The notes beneath the pieces were generated by a model. The model was not told where the DNA came from, searched no databases, and saw nothing but the letters and a program-made list of their open reading frames with translations. A program made the position numbers and the translations under genes. From an uncultured Ruegeria sp. (GTDB taxonomy: Bacteria; Pseudomonadota; Alphaproteobacteria; Rhodobacterales; Rhodobacteraceae), in assembly GCF_947497005.1 (NCBI RefSeq), contig NZ_CANMFF010000018.1, positions 39,132-103,131 of the forward strand: DNA of 64,000 nucleotides. The letters are read 5' to 3'. Shown here in pieces: positions 1 to 9,204 of the stretch; the stretch's first letter is position 1; each line of letters begins with the position of its first letter.

Positions 1-648
1 GATGTCTGATCCGCGCGCCCGTGCATCTTCATAACCCTCCTTCGCGGTGGATGAAACGTTCCGAATGCCCAGCTGCGTCATGCCGGACACATAGTCCTTT
101 TCAATCGCGCGGCGCATCGGATTGCCGTGGCCGACAGTCACGCCGTGCCGTTCATCAACGAAATCCAGATGTGCGTCGATCTGGATAACATGGATTGGAC
201 CCTTGTCAGCACAGTCTTCGGCAAAAGCGTTAATACATGGGATATTGATCGAATGGTCGCCACCGATGGTGACCGGGATCGCGCCGGCGTCCAGAATTTT
301 CTTAACGCCATATTTTATGTTGGCGTGGCTTTCCTCGGTCTTGGTATGGATGATGTCCGCATCGCCCAGATCGACGATGCTTATATCCTCGCCCAGATAT
401 GTGGCGTCATCCTCGTGATCATATGCCCCGGCGTGACCAAAGCTGAACAAGGTGGATGCCTCGCGGACCGACCGCGGACCAAACCGCGCGCCCGGGCGGA
501 ATTGACAGCCGAAGTCGAACGGTGCCCCGAGTATCGCCACATCCGCATCAATGTTATCCCAGTTCTCAACATAAGGTTTCTTGCCGAAAGTCGAAATGCC
601 GACGAAGGGCAAATTCAGGCGACCAGCTTCATAACCATGTCCCGACAT
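1..648 (-). CDS. Ureohydrolase (agmatinase family), C-terminus outside window
   Basis: The frame runs off the left edge, leaving the N-terminal 216 residues. Ureohydrolases release urea from a guanidino compound with a binuclear Mn centre. Visible are GAPFDFG (residues 41-47), the metal-binding GGDHSI (129-134) and IDAHLD (157-162), and VGHG (172-175), all expected in this order. The ATG at 648 is preceded by a GGAG stretch six bases upstream. It lies just upstream of a TRAP transporter on the same strand order (transporter genes read into it), so the transporter may import its substrate. Agmatine, guanidinobutyrate, guanidinopropionate and formiminoglutamate cannot be told apart from this half of the protein. 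Family call is firm; substrate is not known. Confidence 0.9.
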   Translation of the reverse strand, partial: MSGHGYEAGRLNLPFVGISTFGKKPYVENWDNIDADVAILGAPFDFGCQFRPGARFGPRSVREASTLFSFGHAGAYDHEDDATYLGEDISIVDLGDADIIHTKTEESHANIKYGVKKILDAGAIPVTIGGDHSINIPCINAFAEDCADKGPIHVIQIDAHLDFVDERHGVTVGHGNPMRRAIEKDYVSGMTQLGIRNVSSTAKEGYEDARARGSDI

Positions 649-669
649 GATTTCTCCGTTTCTTGTGGT

Positions 670-1950
670 TTAGCGATAGGCCAGTTCCGGAAGGAACAAG
701 GCGATTTGGGGGAAGGCCACCAGCAACCCGGTTACGAGCAGCAGAATGACAAGAAATGGCGGTACACCGCGCACGACCTCGATAAAGGGGCGACGGAATA
801 CAGCAATGGCGGTGAACAGGTTGCAGCCAAAGGGCGGTGTTGCGGCACCGATGGCGACTTGCAAAGTGATCAATACACCAACCAACACCGGATCAAGACC
901 CGCAGCTTTGATCATAGGTGCAAAGATTGGCACCAGGATCAGAATCACCACGATGGAATCTACGAACATGCAGCCAACGAAGAAGGCGATGTTGACGGCG
1001 ATCAGCGTCATTAGCGGACCAGCATCTTTCAGCCCAAGACTTTCGATGATTGCTTGCGGCACCTGCGCGAAGCTGAGCGTCCAACTGAACGCCGCGCCTG
1101 CCGCGATCAGGATGAACACGACCGACGTGATGGCCCCGGTGGACAATGCAATATCGAACAGGTCACCTACCTTGATCGAGCGGAAGATCACCACCTCAAG
1201 CACGACAGCATAGAGCACACAGATCGCGGCTGCTTCGGTCGGCGAAAAGACACCGCCATAAATGCCGCCGACGATGATAGCCGGGAAACCCATGGGCCAA
1301 AGCGCCTTGCGTAGGGCGGTAAAGCGCTGCACCCAGCCTTCACGTGGTAGCACTGGAATGTCGTGCCGATAGGCATAGAACATGCAATAGGCCGAGAACA
1401 GCACCACGATCAGCAGACCTGGCAGGATACCCGCGATGAACAGTTGCGAGATCGACGTGCCCGAGACCACTCCGTAGATGATCATGCCTATGGACGGCGG
1501 GATCAGGTAAGCGAGGTCGGCGGCGTTGACAATCAGCCCAATCGAGAAACTGTCGCTATAGCCTGATTTCAGCATTCTAGGCCGCATCGCTCCGCCAATA
1601 GCCACAACGGTGGCCTGGGTCGAGCCACAGACAGCACCAAACAGTGCGCAGGCGGAGGTGACGGAAATCGCCAGCCCGCCCTTGATATGGCCCATGAAGC
1701 TCATCACCAGATCAATCAACCTGTTGGCGGAATGGCCGCGCGTGATGATATCGGCGGCCAGAATGAACATCGGCACCGCGATCAGCGCGGCAGGTTTCAC
1801 GCCTCCGATCATCTGCTGGATCAGGATCTGCATGTTCATGTTGGGGAAATAGACAAGGAAACCCAGCACAGCTGCCGAGATCAGCGGCATTTTCATTGGA
1901 AAGCCCGCCAGAAGCAGGACAATCATAACAGCAAGCATCAATTCAGTCAT
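670..1950 (-). CDS. dctM: TRAP transporter large permease, DctM type
   Basis: This 426-residue protein is almost entirely hydrophobic segments and has the usual length of the TRAP large subunit, the ion-coupled translocation channel in the inner membrane. It starts with a membrane helix and contains the family-typical Gly/Pro-rich loops, for example AADLAYLIPPSIGMIIYG near residue 150 and AIGAATPPFGCNLF near 365. Its start overlaps the stop of the small permease by four bases (ATGA), so the two are translationally coupled. It belongs to one operon with the small permease and the binding protein, and the ureohydrolase follows 21 bases downstream. The substrate is probably an organic acid, which is a family-level inference. 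Confidence 0.95.
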   Translation of the reverse strand: MTELMLAVMIVLLLAGFPMKMPLISAAVLGFLVYFPNMNMQILIQQMIGGVKPAALIAVPMFILAADIITRGHSANRLIDLVMSFMGHIKGGLAISVTSACALFGAVCGSTQATVVAIGGAMRPRMLKSGYSDSFSIGLIVNAADLAYLIPPSIGMIIYGVVSGTSISQLFIAGILPGLLIVVLFSAYCMFYAYRHDIPVLPREGWVQRFTALRKALWPMGFPAIIVGGIYGGVFSPTEAAAICVLYAVVLEVVIFRSIKVGDLFDIALSTGAITSVVFILIAAGAAFSWTLSFAQVPQAIIESLGLKDAGPLMTLIAVNIAFFVGCMFVDSIVVILILVPIFAPMIKAAGLDPVLVGVLITLQVAIGAATPPFGCNLFTAIAVFRRPFIEVVRGVPPFLVILLLVTGLLVAFPQIALFLPELAYR

Positions 1951-2552
1951 TTGCCCTCCTCCGATGATTCTTCGAATTTCTTGATTGCGGCGGCCGTTTC
2001 AGGGTCTTCATAGCTGTCGATTTCCAGATACGAGACGTAGACCTCTTCCTCGGCGAAATTCAGATTTCGGATTGCCGTCAGCAGGTATTGGAATGACGTC
2101 AGGGCAAGACCAATCACCACCCAGACATAAGTCAGGTAAAGCGGCAGTTGCAGTGCCGGTGTGATCCGCCCGCGTGAGGCAACTTTCTGAACATATTCCA
2201 GCGCAAACCAGGCCAGTACCGCCATCACGGCTGCCGTGGTGGCCGCTATTACAACCATCAACCCCTTGCGCATTTTGATCGGCAGAGCATCGTAAATGGC
2301 CGACATGCGGATATGGATACCCTTGCGGGTGGCATATCCCAGCCCCATGAAGGTGACGATGACGATCAGGAACTCGTTCAGTTCCTCAGAAAAATAGATG
2401 GACTGGTTGAACACATACCGGCCAAAGACGTTGGCGATGGTGTTCACGGCCATCAGGATAACCCCCCAGCCCAGGATCCAGACTTCGATCCGTCCGATAA
2501 CGGCGTCGATCTTTCCCAGAAAGCCGAAAGGCATGGCAGTACCGCTTTGCAT
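1947..2552 (-). CDS. dctQ: TRAP transporter small permease, DctQ type
   Basis: About 200 residues with four predicted membrane helices, the usual architecture of the TRAP small subunit, which pairs with the large permease. The stretch YATRKGIHIRM after the second helix matches the conserved cytoplasmic loop of DctQ proteins. I chose the ATG at 2552 because a run of AAGGGGGG stands five bases before it; an upstream start at 2585 would add eleven residues that do not look conserved. The stop overlaps the dctM start. An acidic tail (EDPETAAAIKKFEESSEEG) ends the protein. Confidence 0.93.
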   Translation of the reverse strand: MQSGTAMPFGFLGKIDAVIGRIEVWILGWGVILMAVNTIANVFGRYVFNQSIYFSEELNEFLIVIVTFMGLGYATRKGIHIRMSAIYDALPIKMRKGLMVVIAATTAAVMAVLAWFALEYVQKVASRGRITPALQLPLYLTYVWVVIGLALTSFQYLLTAIRNLNFAEEEVYVSYLEIDSYEDPETAAAIKKFEESSEEGK

Positions 2553-2624
2553 GATGTCCCCCCTTTTGAATACCCTCACACGCAAGGCGCGTGAGGATGT
2601 GTTGATCGAGTGGTTTGGGTAGGA

Positions 2625-3641
2625 TCAGTTGTCCGTCAGTTCCGCTTGCAGCGCGTCCAGCAAGTCCTGACCACGGTCGCCCACGATTTCGACATAGGCA
2701 GCAGCGGTACCGGTGCTTTGATCGCGGAAGACGTCACGCTCTTCCTCGGTCAGGACAACCAGACCGATGTCAGGCTTGGCTTCCTTGATGATGTCCAGAC
2801 GCTGCTGATTGAAGTCGGTGACAACACCGTCGATGAAACCGGTCATGTCAGACATGGTGTCACGTACCAGTTGCTGACGGTCGGGGCTGAGGGTTTCGAA
2901 CCAGTCCGATCCAGCTACGACGGTGGTAACAAGTTCCTGCTCACCGGCCCAGATCAGATGGCTGGTGACTTCGTAAAACTTCATTTCCTCAATGGTCGGG
3001 ATCGGGTTAACCTGACCGTCGACCGCACCCAGTTGCAACGCACCGAAAACTTCGCCAAACGGCAGCGGTGTCGGGCTGGCACCCATGTTCTTGTAGGTTT
3101 CCAGCAGGATCGGCGACACCATCACGCGCATCTTGAAGTTGTCGAAATCCTCGGGCGAGCGGATCTCACGGTTGGTGGTCCAGACCTGCGGCCCTTCGGA
3201 ATACATGGTCATAACCTCCAGACCACGCTTGCGAAAATCCTCGTTCAGCGGGCCATAGATGGTTTCCGAACTGCCGAGAATGTTCGAGATGGCCGCCGGA
3301 TCGGATGGCAGCAAGTAGGGCAGCAGGAACACCTGGCTTTCGGGGACAATGGTACCCAGATTGCCGATCGACACATTGGTGAACTGGATGACGCCATCAG
3401 CGGCCTGTTCGACAGTTTCCGTCGGTGTACCTAACGTGCCCATCGGATAGACGGTCACGGTCACCTCGCCGTCGGTGGCGGCTTCGATTCGCGATTTGAA
3501 CTCTTGCGCATAGGCATCCATTATCGAGCCTGGAATTTCCTCGATGGCGAATTTCCAGTCTTCGGCCAACGCGCCAAGCGGTGCCAGTGTCAGCAGCGCT
3601 GCGGCTGCGGTTGTCTTCATTTTGATTAAAGAAAATGTCAC
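2625..3641 (-). CDS. dctP: TRAP transporter substrate-binding protein, DctP type
   Basis: 338 residues with an N-terminal export signal ending near ALAEDW, followed by the DctP fold. FEKLSPDR-like and family motifs such as DFDNFKMRVM (about residue 155, containing the Arg that typically binds a carboxylate) and GAVDGQVNPIPTI (about 205) are present. The start is GTG at 3641, supported by GGGAGG eight bases upstream; an ATG at 3620 would leave a shorter signal peptide with no good ribosome site. It is the first gene of the dctPQM operon and is transcribed away from the LysR gene at 3777. Ligand unknown; the presence of the conserved Arg suggests an organic anion. Confidence 0.93.
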   Translation of the reverse strand: MTFSLIKMKTTAAAALLTLAPLGALAEDWKFAIEEIPGSIMDAYAQEFKSRIEAATDGEVTVTVYPMGTLGTPTETVEQAADGVIQFTNVSIGNLGTIVPESQVFLLPYLLPSDPAAISNILGSSETIYGPLNEDFRKRGLEVMTMYSEGPQVWTTNREIRSPEDFDNFKMRVMVSPILLETYKNMGASPTPLPFGEVFGALQLGAVDGQVNPIPTIEEMKFYEVTSHLIWAGEQELVTTVVAGSDWFETLSPDRQQLVRDTMSDMTGFIDGVVTDFNQQRLDIIKEAKPDIGLVVLTEEERDVFRDQSTGTAAAYVEIVGDRGQDLLDALQAELTDN

Positions 3642-3776
3642 GCGAATGTCCTCCCATTTCGCTTTGTTTTTCGCCTCTGAGAAGGATCACATCACGAATA
3701 TTTCCATAAAAAAATACCGTCTTACTTATGTTCACATGAAATATTTTTGTGTATTAGTGTTGCAGAGGATAGGCTT

Positions 3777-4691
3777 ATGAAACTGCTTAGAAATACACTT
3801 CTCGAGACCTTTGTGGCGGTCGTAGATTGCGGCGGCTTCACGGATGCACAGTTTGCGTTGGGCATCACTCAATCCGCTATCAGCATTCGAATCCGCGATT
3901 TGGAAGCGGCGCTTGGCTATCGGGTGTGCGAACGCGGGCGCGGTGGATTTCGCCTCACGGAACGGGGTGAGATCGCCTATGGCAAAGCCAAAGACATCCT
4001 GCGCAGTGCACGGGACTTCGATGCCGAGCTGTTAGAGCTTCGAGATGTCACAACCGGCGATCTGCGGATCGGAATTGTGGACGCCGTCAATACACTTGCC
4101 GATCTGAAACTGGAACAATCGTTAAAACGGTTTTTGGACCGACCGAACGAAGTACGTTTGGAGATTATTGTCGCCTCACCAACAGAACTAACGCAGCGTC
4201 TGATCACCGGCGATTTGCATGTGGCGATAGCCCCGTTCCGCAATCAGGTCGTGGAGTTGACCTACACCGAGCTGTGTCAGGAAGAGCATCGGCTATATTG
4301 TGGTCGCGATCATCCGCTTTACAACTTGCCCAATGACCAGATCGAACTCGATCTCATTTCACAATATCAGATATGTCAAAGATCCTACAGCATGCTGGTG
4401 TCACCGGAACTCCAATCCAACGACCCAAAGGCTATCGTCGCGAATATGGAGGCGATGGCGACACTTGTCGAAACCGGTCACTATCTGGGGCCTCTGCCGG
4501 TTCACTTTGTGGAAAGCCGGGGGCAAAACGGATCACTCAGAGAGCTTGCGCCAAATCGGTTACACTGGACCTCGACATTCTTTCTCGCGACGAGGGCTAC
4601 AAGCCTGCACAGACGGGCGGTCGAACTCTTTGTGGAAGATGTGCTTTGGTCTTGCAGGGCAAACAATTCGTCACAAAATGCTGAAATTTGA
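3777..4691 (+). CDS. LysR-family transcriptional regulator
   Basis: 304 residues. The N-terminal winged helix-turn-helix covers about residues 5-62, with ALGITQSAISIRIRDLE as the recognition region, followed by an effector-binding domain. It is divergent from the TRAP operon across 135 bases, the normal arrangement for a LysR gene controlling its neighbour. I chose ATG 3777, preceded by AGAGGAT, rather than the in-frame start at 3747. The effector is probably the TRAP substrate or a product of the ureohydrolase, which is an inference from position only. Confidence 0.9.
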   Translation: MKLLRNTLLETFVAVVDCGGFTDAQFALGITQSAISIRIRDLEAALGYRVCERGRGGFRLTERGEIAYGKAKDILRSARDFDAELLELRDVTTGDLRIGIVDAVNTLADLKLEQSLKRFLDRPNEVRLEIIVASPTELTQRLITGDLHVAIAPFRNQVVELTYTELCQEEHRLYCGRDHPLYNLPNDQIELDLISQYQICQRSYSMLVSPELQSNDPKAIVANMEAMATLVETGHYLGPLPVHFVESRGQNGSLRELAPNRLHWTSTFFLATRATSLHRRAVELFVEDVLWSCRANNSSQNAEI

Positions 4692-5195
4692 AAGTGGTCA
4701 CTACTTGCCATCTCTTTTTTGTGGTCCGATTTGAAACGACAAGCCGCCGTTTGTTTGTACTGCATTGATCAAGAAAAGTATGTGTTCGTAGGATCTTTTC
4801 ATAAATCGGCTCGATAAATCCTTGGGTCAAAACCTGGTCATTGGTACATTCCAGCCAATTGGCGGCTTTGTCTGCAACCAGTGAATTTAGAGCCCAATCC
4901 TCGCTGCAGTTTGTAAGAATGGCCGTTTCGTCTGCTGCACGGCGGCACCAATTTTCTCGCTGATGTGGCATTTTCCCTGTAACGAGCACACGCAGCGAAA
5001 AACCTAAACTTGCAGTATGGGCTCACTGCTGCCACCGGAGCTATCGTGGCATCTTTTCGATTGCCCGACCTCGCTCAGGTGTGAGCGGCCCAAAGCCGCC
5101 CTCCGAGGCCGTCACAGTGAATGTTCGGTAGCCCGTCGAGGTAGGCGGGTGAAGGCATGGAAATCCCCAAGAAGCTCATACCAGTGCCAGATTGG
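4692..5195. other. Intergenic region without recognisable gene
   Basis: About 500 bases between the LysR gene and the broken TIM-barrel/cupin gene. Open frames exist on both strands, but none gives a protein I recognise. The right half (5017-5160) is GC-rich and looks like decayed sequence rather than a promoter region. No RNA gene or terminator with a clear U-tract was found. Confidence 0.5.
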
Positions 5196-6231
5196 TCACG
5201 CGGTGGGGGTCCACAGCGTTGCGGTACTCACTGTTGTTGCTGGCTCTACCAACAGCACCTCACAGGTCCCATCCAATGCGACTGGGCAATGCTCCACCTC
5301 GTGCTGGACGATGATGAACTCGCCCTCGTTGATCACCTCATCCCGATCACGGAATTTCATCAGCAGTCGCCCTTTGTGAACAAAGAACATCTCGTCTTCC
5401 GTTTCGTGATGATGCCAGACGAACACACCTTCGAATTTCGCCAATTTGATCGCCATGTCGTTAACCTGCCCGGCGACACGCGGGCTCCAGGTGTCCGAAA
5501 AGGAGGCAAAGGCCGCATCGAGATTCTTGGGCGCGTGCGGCGACAGATGGTTGTTCACCCCGGCCACATCCCGTTGGATCGATCGCAACTGGGTTTCCAA
5601 CTCCGGGCTGTCGGCAGGAAAATCCCCATCCAGCGCGGCTGTGCCGATGGTAAAACCAGCTGCGCCAGAGCGACGTACGATCTCGATCCGTTCGCGCGAC
5701 CCGATGGAGCCCGCCATGATCACCGGCTTGTTCTCCGCTGCGCAGACAGCCGCCATCAACCCAGTAACATTCTCGGTCGAGCGATAAGCCAGCAAATCAA
5801 GTCCGTGAACACCCTCTCGCGCAGCCAATTCTACCGCACCGTCGACCACTTCGTCGATACTGCCCGCGAGCACGCTGGGGTGGCCCTCGATCCAGCCTGG
5901 GAACGGAAAATACTTGATGTCGGTGCCCGCCAGAACAGGCAGAACCGCATCCACGTTCGTGCCGCCCAGTAGGATATCGACACCGATCTCCACAGCGGCT
6001 TTGGCTGAGGCAATCTCGCTTTCCTTGTCCAGGGAAACCACTTCAAGATAGCTGGTGGCTCCACCGGCCTTGATCGCCGCTTTCAGCTCCTTCAGCCGCT
6101 CAAAGGGCAGGCCTACGTCCTTGAAATCCGATGTGATGCACACCGGCAGCAAGCGCTGTTTTCAGGTGCTGTTCGGCATCCTCAACCGTCTTGCCATTGC
6201 GGGTGAGCATGAAAACAAAACGAAGTCCCAT
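5196..6231 (-). pseudogene. TIM-barrel protein fused to cupin domain, frameshifted
   Basis: The gene should start at ATG 6231 (MGLRFVFMLTRNGKTVEDA), overlapping the pdxA-like stop by one base. After about 36 residues the frame breaks: the run of three A on the + strand at 6124-6126 is one base too long, and removing it restores IGFKDVGLPFERLKEL and a continuous 345-residue protein. The first 230 residues resemble a TIM-barrel enzyme with phosphate-binding ends (VIMAGSIGS, GFTIGTAAL). The last 115 form a cupin with the metal ligands WHHHETEDE and H in VEHCP. I do not know its reaction. It lies in a module with PdxA and four-carbon-acid kinase homologues, so a role in acid-sugar breakdown is likely. 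A sequencing error remains possible, but the two neighbours are broken as well. Confidence 0.75.
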
Positions 6232-7233
6232 CAGGCTTTTCCTCTACTTTGGGCAGATACCAGTTTGCTGGCATAACTCATGGCGGTCAGAAGGCTGGCG
6301 GCATCGGCCTTGCCAGTTCCGGCAATATCGAATGCGGTGCCATGATCGGGGCTGTTGCGAACGAAGGGTAGACCAAGGGTGATGTTCACCCCTTTCTCCA
6401 GTCCCATGTATTTGACGGGGATCAGCCCGTGATCGTGGTATTGTGCCACGACAATATCGAACTCGCCCTGGCGCGCCATCATGAACACCGTGTCGCCGGG
6501 CCAAGGTCCGGAGGCGTTGATCCCTTCCGCCTGAGCTGCCTTGATTGCAGGCGTGATGATCTCAATCTCTTCCCTGCCAAACAGCCCACCTTCCCCGGCA
6601 TGCGGGTTAAGGCCTGCAACTGCCACGCGCGGCCCCGTCGTATCCCAAGGCGGTGGCGCCCTCATGGGCCAGCCGGATTGCCGCCATCTGCGCCTCGAAG
6701 TTACCGCCCTTGATCGCGTCCGAAAGCGAGCAGTGAATGGTCACGAGGACCGTGCGGATCTCGTCGTTGCCAAGCAGCATTGCCACGCGCTCCGCCCCGC
6801 CAAAATCGGCCAGCATCTCAGTGTGCCCGGGATACTTGATTCCGGCTTGGGACAGCGCCTCCTTGTGGATCGGAGCCGCGACAATACCGGACATCTGACC
6901 ATCCAACGCAGAAGCGATGGCCCGCTGGATGGCATCAATGGCAGCCTGTCCGCTGTCAGCACAAATTTGTCCAAAGGGTGGAAGATCGGTCAGGTTGCCG
7001 GCGCGGAGAACCTCGATCACACCAAGGGCAAACCTGGCCTCCCGCACGCACTGCAAAGGGCGCACGGTATGGTCTGTTCCGATGGTATCGATTGCCCGTT
7101 TCATCACTTTGGGACAGCCAAACACCACGGCTCGGGCGTCAGGTTGAGCTACAAGAGCCTTCACGATGATCTCTGGGCCGATCCCGGACGGATCTCCCAT
7201 GGTGATGGCCAATGGTTTGCCTTGGTTGGTCAT
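6231..7233 (-). pseudogene. pdxA: PdxA-family 4-phosphoerythronate/4-phosphothreonine-type dehydrogenase, frameshifted
   Basis: Homologue of 4-hydroxythreonine-4-phosphate dehydrogenase, of about 333 residues once repaired. The N-terminal part has ITMGDPSGIGPEI (start of the family signature) and AAPIHKEAL. The C-terminal part has AVAGLNPHAGEGGLFG, YHDHGLIPVK (metal-binding His) and RNSPDHGTAFDIAG. The two halves lie in different frames. The break is at a run of four C on the + strand at 6633-6636; one base fewer joins GYD to GPRVAVAG. Start ATG 7233 overlaps the kinase stop (TGATG) and has GAGGG upstream. Next to a DUF1537 kinase this is more likely the catabolic PdxA2 type than the vitamin B6 enzyme. 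Confidence 0.85.
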
Positions 7234-7538
7234 CAGATTGCCCTCTCGGATCGGGAGCAAAGCAGATCAGCAGCGCGCAGCAGAGTGTCATCGTCGCCAA
7301 AGCCGCCGGCTTTCATACCGAGAGTTGATTTGCGTCCGTCGGACAGCGTGGCGATCCCCAACGGAAAACCTGGTTCAAGCTCACCCGCAAGGGTGAACTG
7401 CCGAACACCAATCCGGTTCAGCATCGCCTCCATTGTGTGGCCGCCGGTCGCAATCAGGACGTCACATCCTTCGACATGATCTGTCGCGTGATCTACCAGC
7501 TCCGCCAAAGCCTGCGCGGGAGAAGAAAGTCGAGCCGC
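7233..7538 (-). pseudogene. C-terminal fragment of four-carbon acid sugar kinase (DUF1537)
   Basis: Only about the last 100 residues of this roughly 420-residue kinase family remain. They carry the nucleotide-binding C-terminal motifs LIATGGHTMEAML, AGELEPGFPLG and MKAGGFGDDDTLL. In frame, homology-like sequence can be read back to about 7538, where a TGA at 7539-7541 interrupts it, and no N-terminal substrate domain is found upstream. OtnK/DtnK-type kinases phosphorylate compounds such as erythronate, threonate or 3-oxo-tetronates ahead of a PdxA2-type dehydrogenase, which fits the next gene. The stop overlaps the pdxA start by one base, so the original genes were an operon. Confidence 0.8.
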
Positions 7539-8179
7539 TCATCATGATGTCGCGGGGCATAACCTCAGCGCGAGTCGCGCCGGACAACCAATACCTTGAT
7601 GTCGTCTACAACGGACCCGACGACTTGAACCTGCTCGCGGCGTAACCCCCAAACTGACCCTAGCCATCCACGCCGCGAACGACTGCTCTCCGCCCGTCGT
7701 TCTGAAGTCTGCGCGTCTGCGGCGAATGTCCGGTACCCGCCCCAGGTTCCGGGCACGGCGGTCTTGATGCGTCTTCACCGGACTTTGAAGCCTTGTGCAG
7801 CGAAATGGCGCTTGGTCCACAGAGCCGTCATTCAGGCCTGGTGCAGCAAATGACTGTTTCGAGCCCAAACTAACGGCTTCTGCGGTGTGAACGAATGGGC
7901 GCAAACCATTACGATTCAGACATTCAAACCTTTAGCCCTGGCCGGGAGAACACCCACTGTCAAAATGATACAGCTCCATTTATTCGCCGCATTTCTGCGC
8001 GTTTGTTCAGGGCGCTCCAGGTAACCCAAGTTTTTGTACTTTTCAGCGAAGTATTGCCATACATTCATCCGAATTTTTCGACCTCTATTATCCGTTCCTA
8101 TTAGTTCCATTTGTTGCGCCGACAATCCCGGTGTTCTGACGTACATCTTGCCCAACGAAATTTCTCGTCTACTCGATCG
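7539..8179. other. Non-coding, degenerate region
   Basis: About 640 bases between the kinase fragment and the LysR gene. It takes the place of the missing kinase N-terminus but does not encode it. Short open frames on both strands (for example 7542-7904 and 7916-8155 on the minus strand) give no recognisable protein. The left part is GC-rich, the right part AT-richer. I see no transposase, RNA gene or terminator. Confidence 0.5.
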
Positions 8180-9082
8180 TCAGTTTCCGACTGTCGGGAG
8201 TTGTAGATGTTGTGCAAGACGCTGCCATGCCCGTTCAGCATGCTCGGACTGCGCCTCGCGGAGACGTACCAGGCGAATGATCAGAAGTTGCGAAGGTAAG
8301 ACGTCGTCGATCCGCACCAACCGCCCTTGTGAAAGGTGTTCGACAATCAAGGAGTGCGGCAACCAGGCAACCCCAATATCCGTTAGCACCAGTTGCAACA
8401 CCGCCAGTGTCAGGGCGGTTTCGGCGACTATTGACACGGTGGTGTCCTTGGGCAGGCGCGGATTGATCATCCGGGCGAAAACCTGCCCCAAAAAGACCTC
8501 TGACGGGTAGCTAATCGTTGGAAGAACCGCTGAATTGGCCTTGTTGCGGCCGTTCGGCGTTGCAACCGGGATCAAAAGGTCCGTTCCAAGATCCACCGTT
8601 TCAAAGGCATTAAACGGTACGGGTGTATCATCACCTGGAAGCGCATACATGATCGCAAAATCGACCTCTCTGGAGATCAAATGCATCAGACATTCATCCT
8701 GGTTGCCCGAACGCACCCGTGTCAAAACGTTACCATCCGTACTCAACGCCAGAACCACCTGCGGCGACACTGTGGTGGTCAGCGCATGCTGACAGACAAA
8801 ACCCAGTGATTTCGAAGCCTGATCGCTTGCGGTCTGCATGGTTTGGCGCAATTTGTGCATTCTTGCACTGAGATCACGTAACTCGGGCTCAAGCGCCCGC
8901 ACGCCGGGCAACAGGGTAACCGGTTTGCGGCGGCGATCAAACAGTGCCGCGCCTATGCTGTCTTCAATGAGCCGCACCCGGCGAGTAAAGGCCGACTGCG
9001 TCAGAAACCGTTTTTCTGCCGCACGCGCCAAGGAGCCGCCATCAAGCACAGCTAAGATATCGTCTATCCATTCAAGTCGCAT
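8180..9082 (-). CDS. LysR-family regulator, probable regulator of cuyA
   Basis: 300 residues starting MRLEWIDDILAVLDGG, the usual LysR opening. The helix-turn-helix includes RFLTQSAFTRRVRLIE (about residues 27-42) and the rest is a two-lobed effector domain. It is transcribed away from cuyA across 122 bases. A cuyR-cuyA pairing of this kind is known in roseobacters, so control of cysteate breakdown is likely. The ATG at 9082 was preferred to 9100 on family length; neither has a clear ribosome site. Confidence 0.88.
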   Translation of the reverse strand: MRLEWIDDILAVLDGGSLARAAEKRFLTQSAFTRRVRLIEDSIGAALFDRRRKPVTLLPGVRALEPELRDLSARMHKLRQTMQTASDQASKSLGFVCQHALTTTVSPQVVLALSTDGNVLTRVRSGNQDECLMHLISREVDFAIMYALPGDDTPVPFNAFETVDLGTDLLIPVATPNGRNKANSAVLPTISYPSEVFLGQVFARMINPRLPKDTTVSIVAETALTLAVLQLVLTDIGVAWLPHSLIVEHLSQGRLVRIDDVLPSQLLIIRLVRLREAQSEHAERAWQRLAQHLQLPTVGN

Positions 9083-9111
9083 GGAACACAGATATTGCAT
9101 CCCACAATAAC

Positions 9112-9126
9112 TTGCAATTCTTGCAA
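9112..9126. promoter_or_regulatory. Paired TTGCAA repeat in LysR/cuyA divergent promoter
   Basis: TTGCAA occurs at 9112-9117 and again at 9121-9126, nine bases apart, in the short AT-rich gap between the LysR gene and cuyA. Each copy is itself palindromic. Such paired short motifs are compatible with a LysR-type binding site, but there is no second example in the window to compare with. Confidence 0.35.
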
Positions 9127-9204
9127 TATATGATCGGTATTTCGCATTAGGAACCGCAATTTTAGACGGATAAGTTGAGGAAAGCCAAAATTAGGAGTCT
9201 TCTT

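Noticed and set aside
127..1014. Long plus-strand frame of 295 codons
   Set aside because: It lies opposite the ureohydrolase and DctM genes, whose motifs are clear; its product is rich in Gln, Asp, His and Arg, as is typical of antisense frames.
4597..4989. Minus-strand frame of 130 codons overlapping the LysR 3' end
   Set aside because: The upstream half has fairly protein-like composition, but there is no ribosome site or recognisable family, and it runs into the LysR gene.
5157..5972. Plus-strand frame of 271 codons
   Set aside because: It is antisense to the TIM-barrel/cupin gene, which has recognisable domains.
6231..7233. Two separate short PdxA-like genes
   Set aside because: The halves are complementary parts of one protein, and a one-base change in a homopolymer joins them, so one broken gene is the simpler reading.
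7542..8155. Two minus-strand frames between the kinase fragment and LysR
   Set aside because: Both have skewed composition (many Arg, Ser) or no recognisable motif, and lie in a region that looks decayed.
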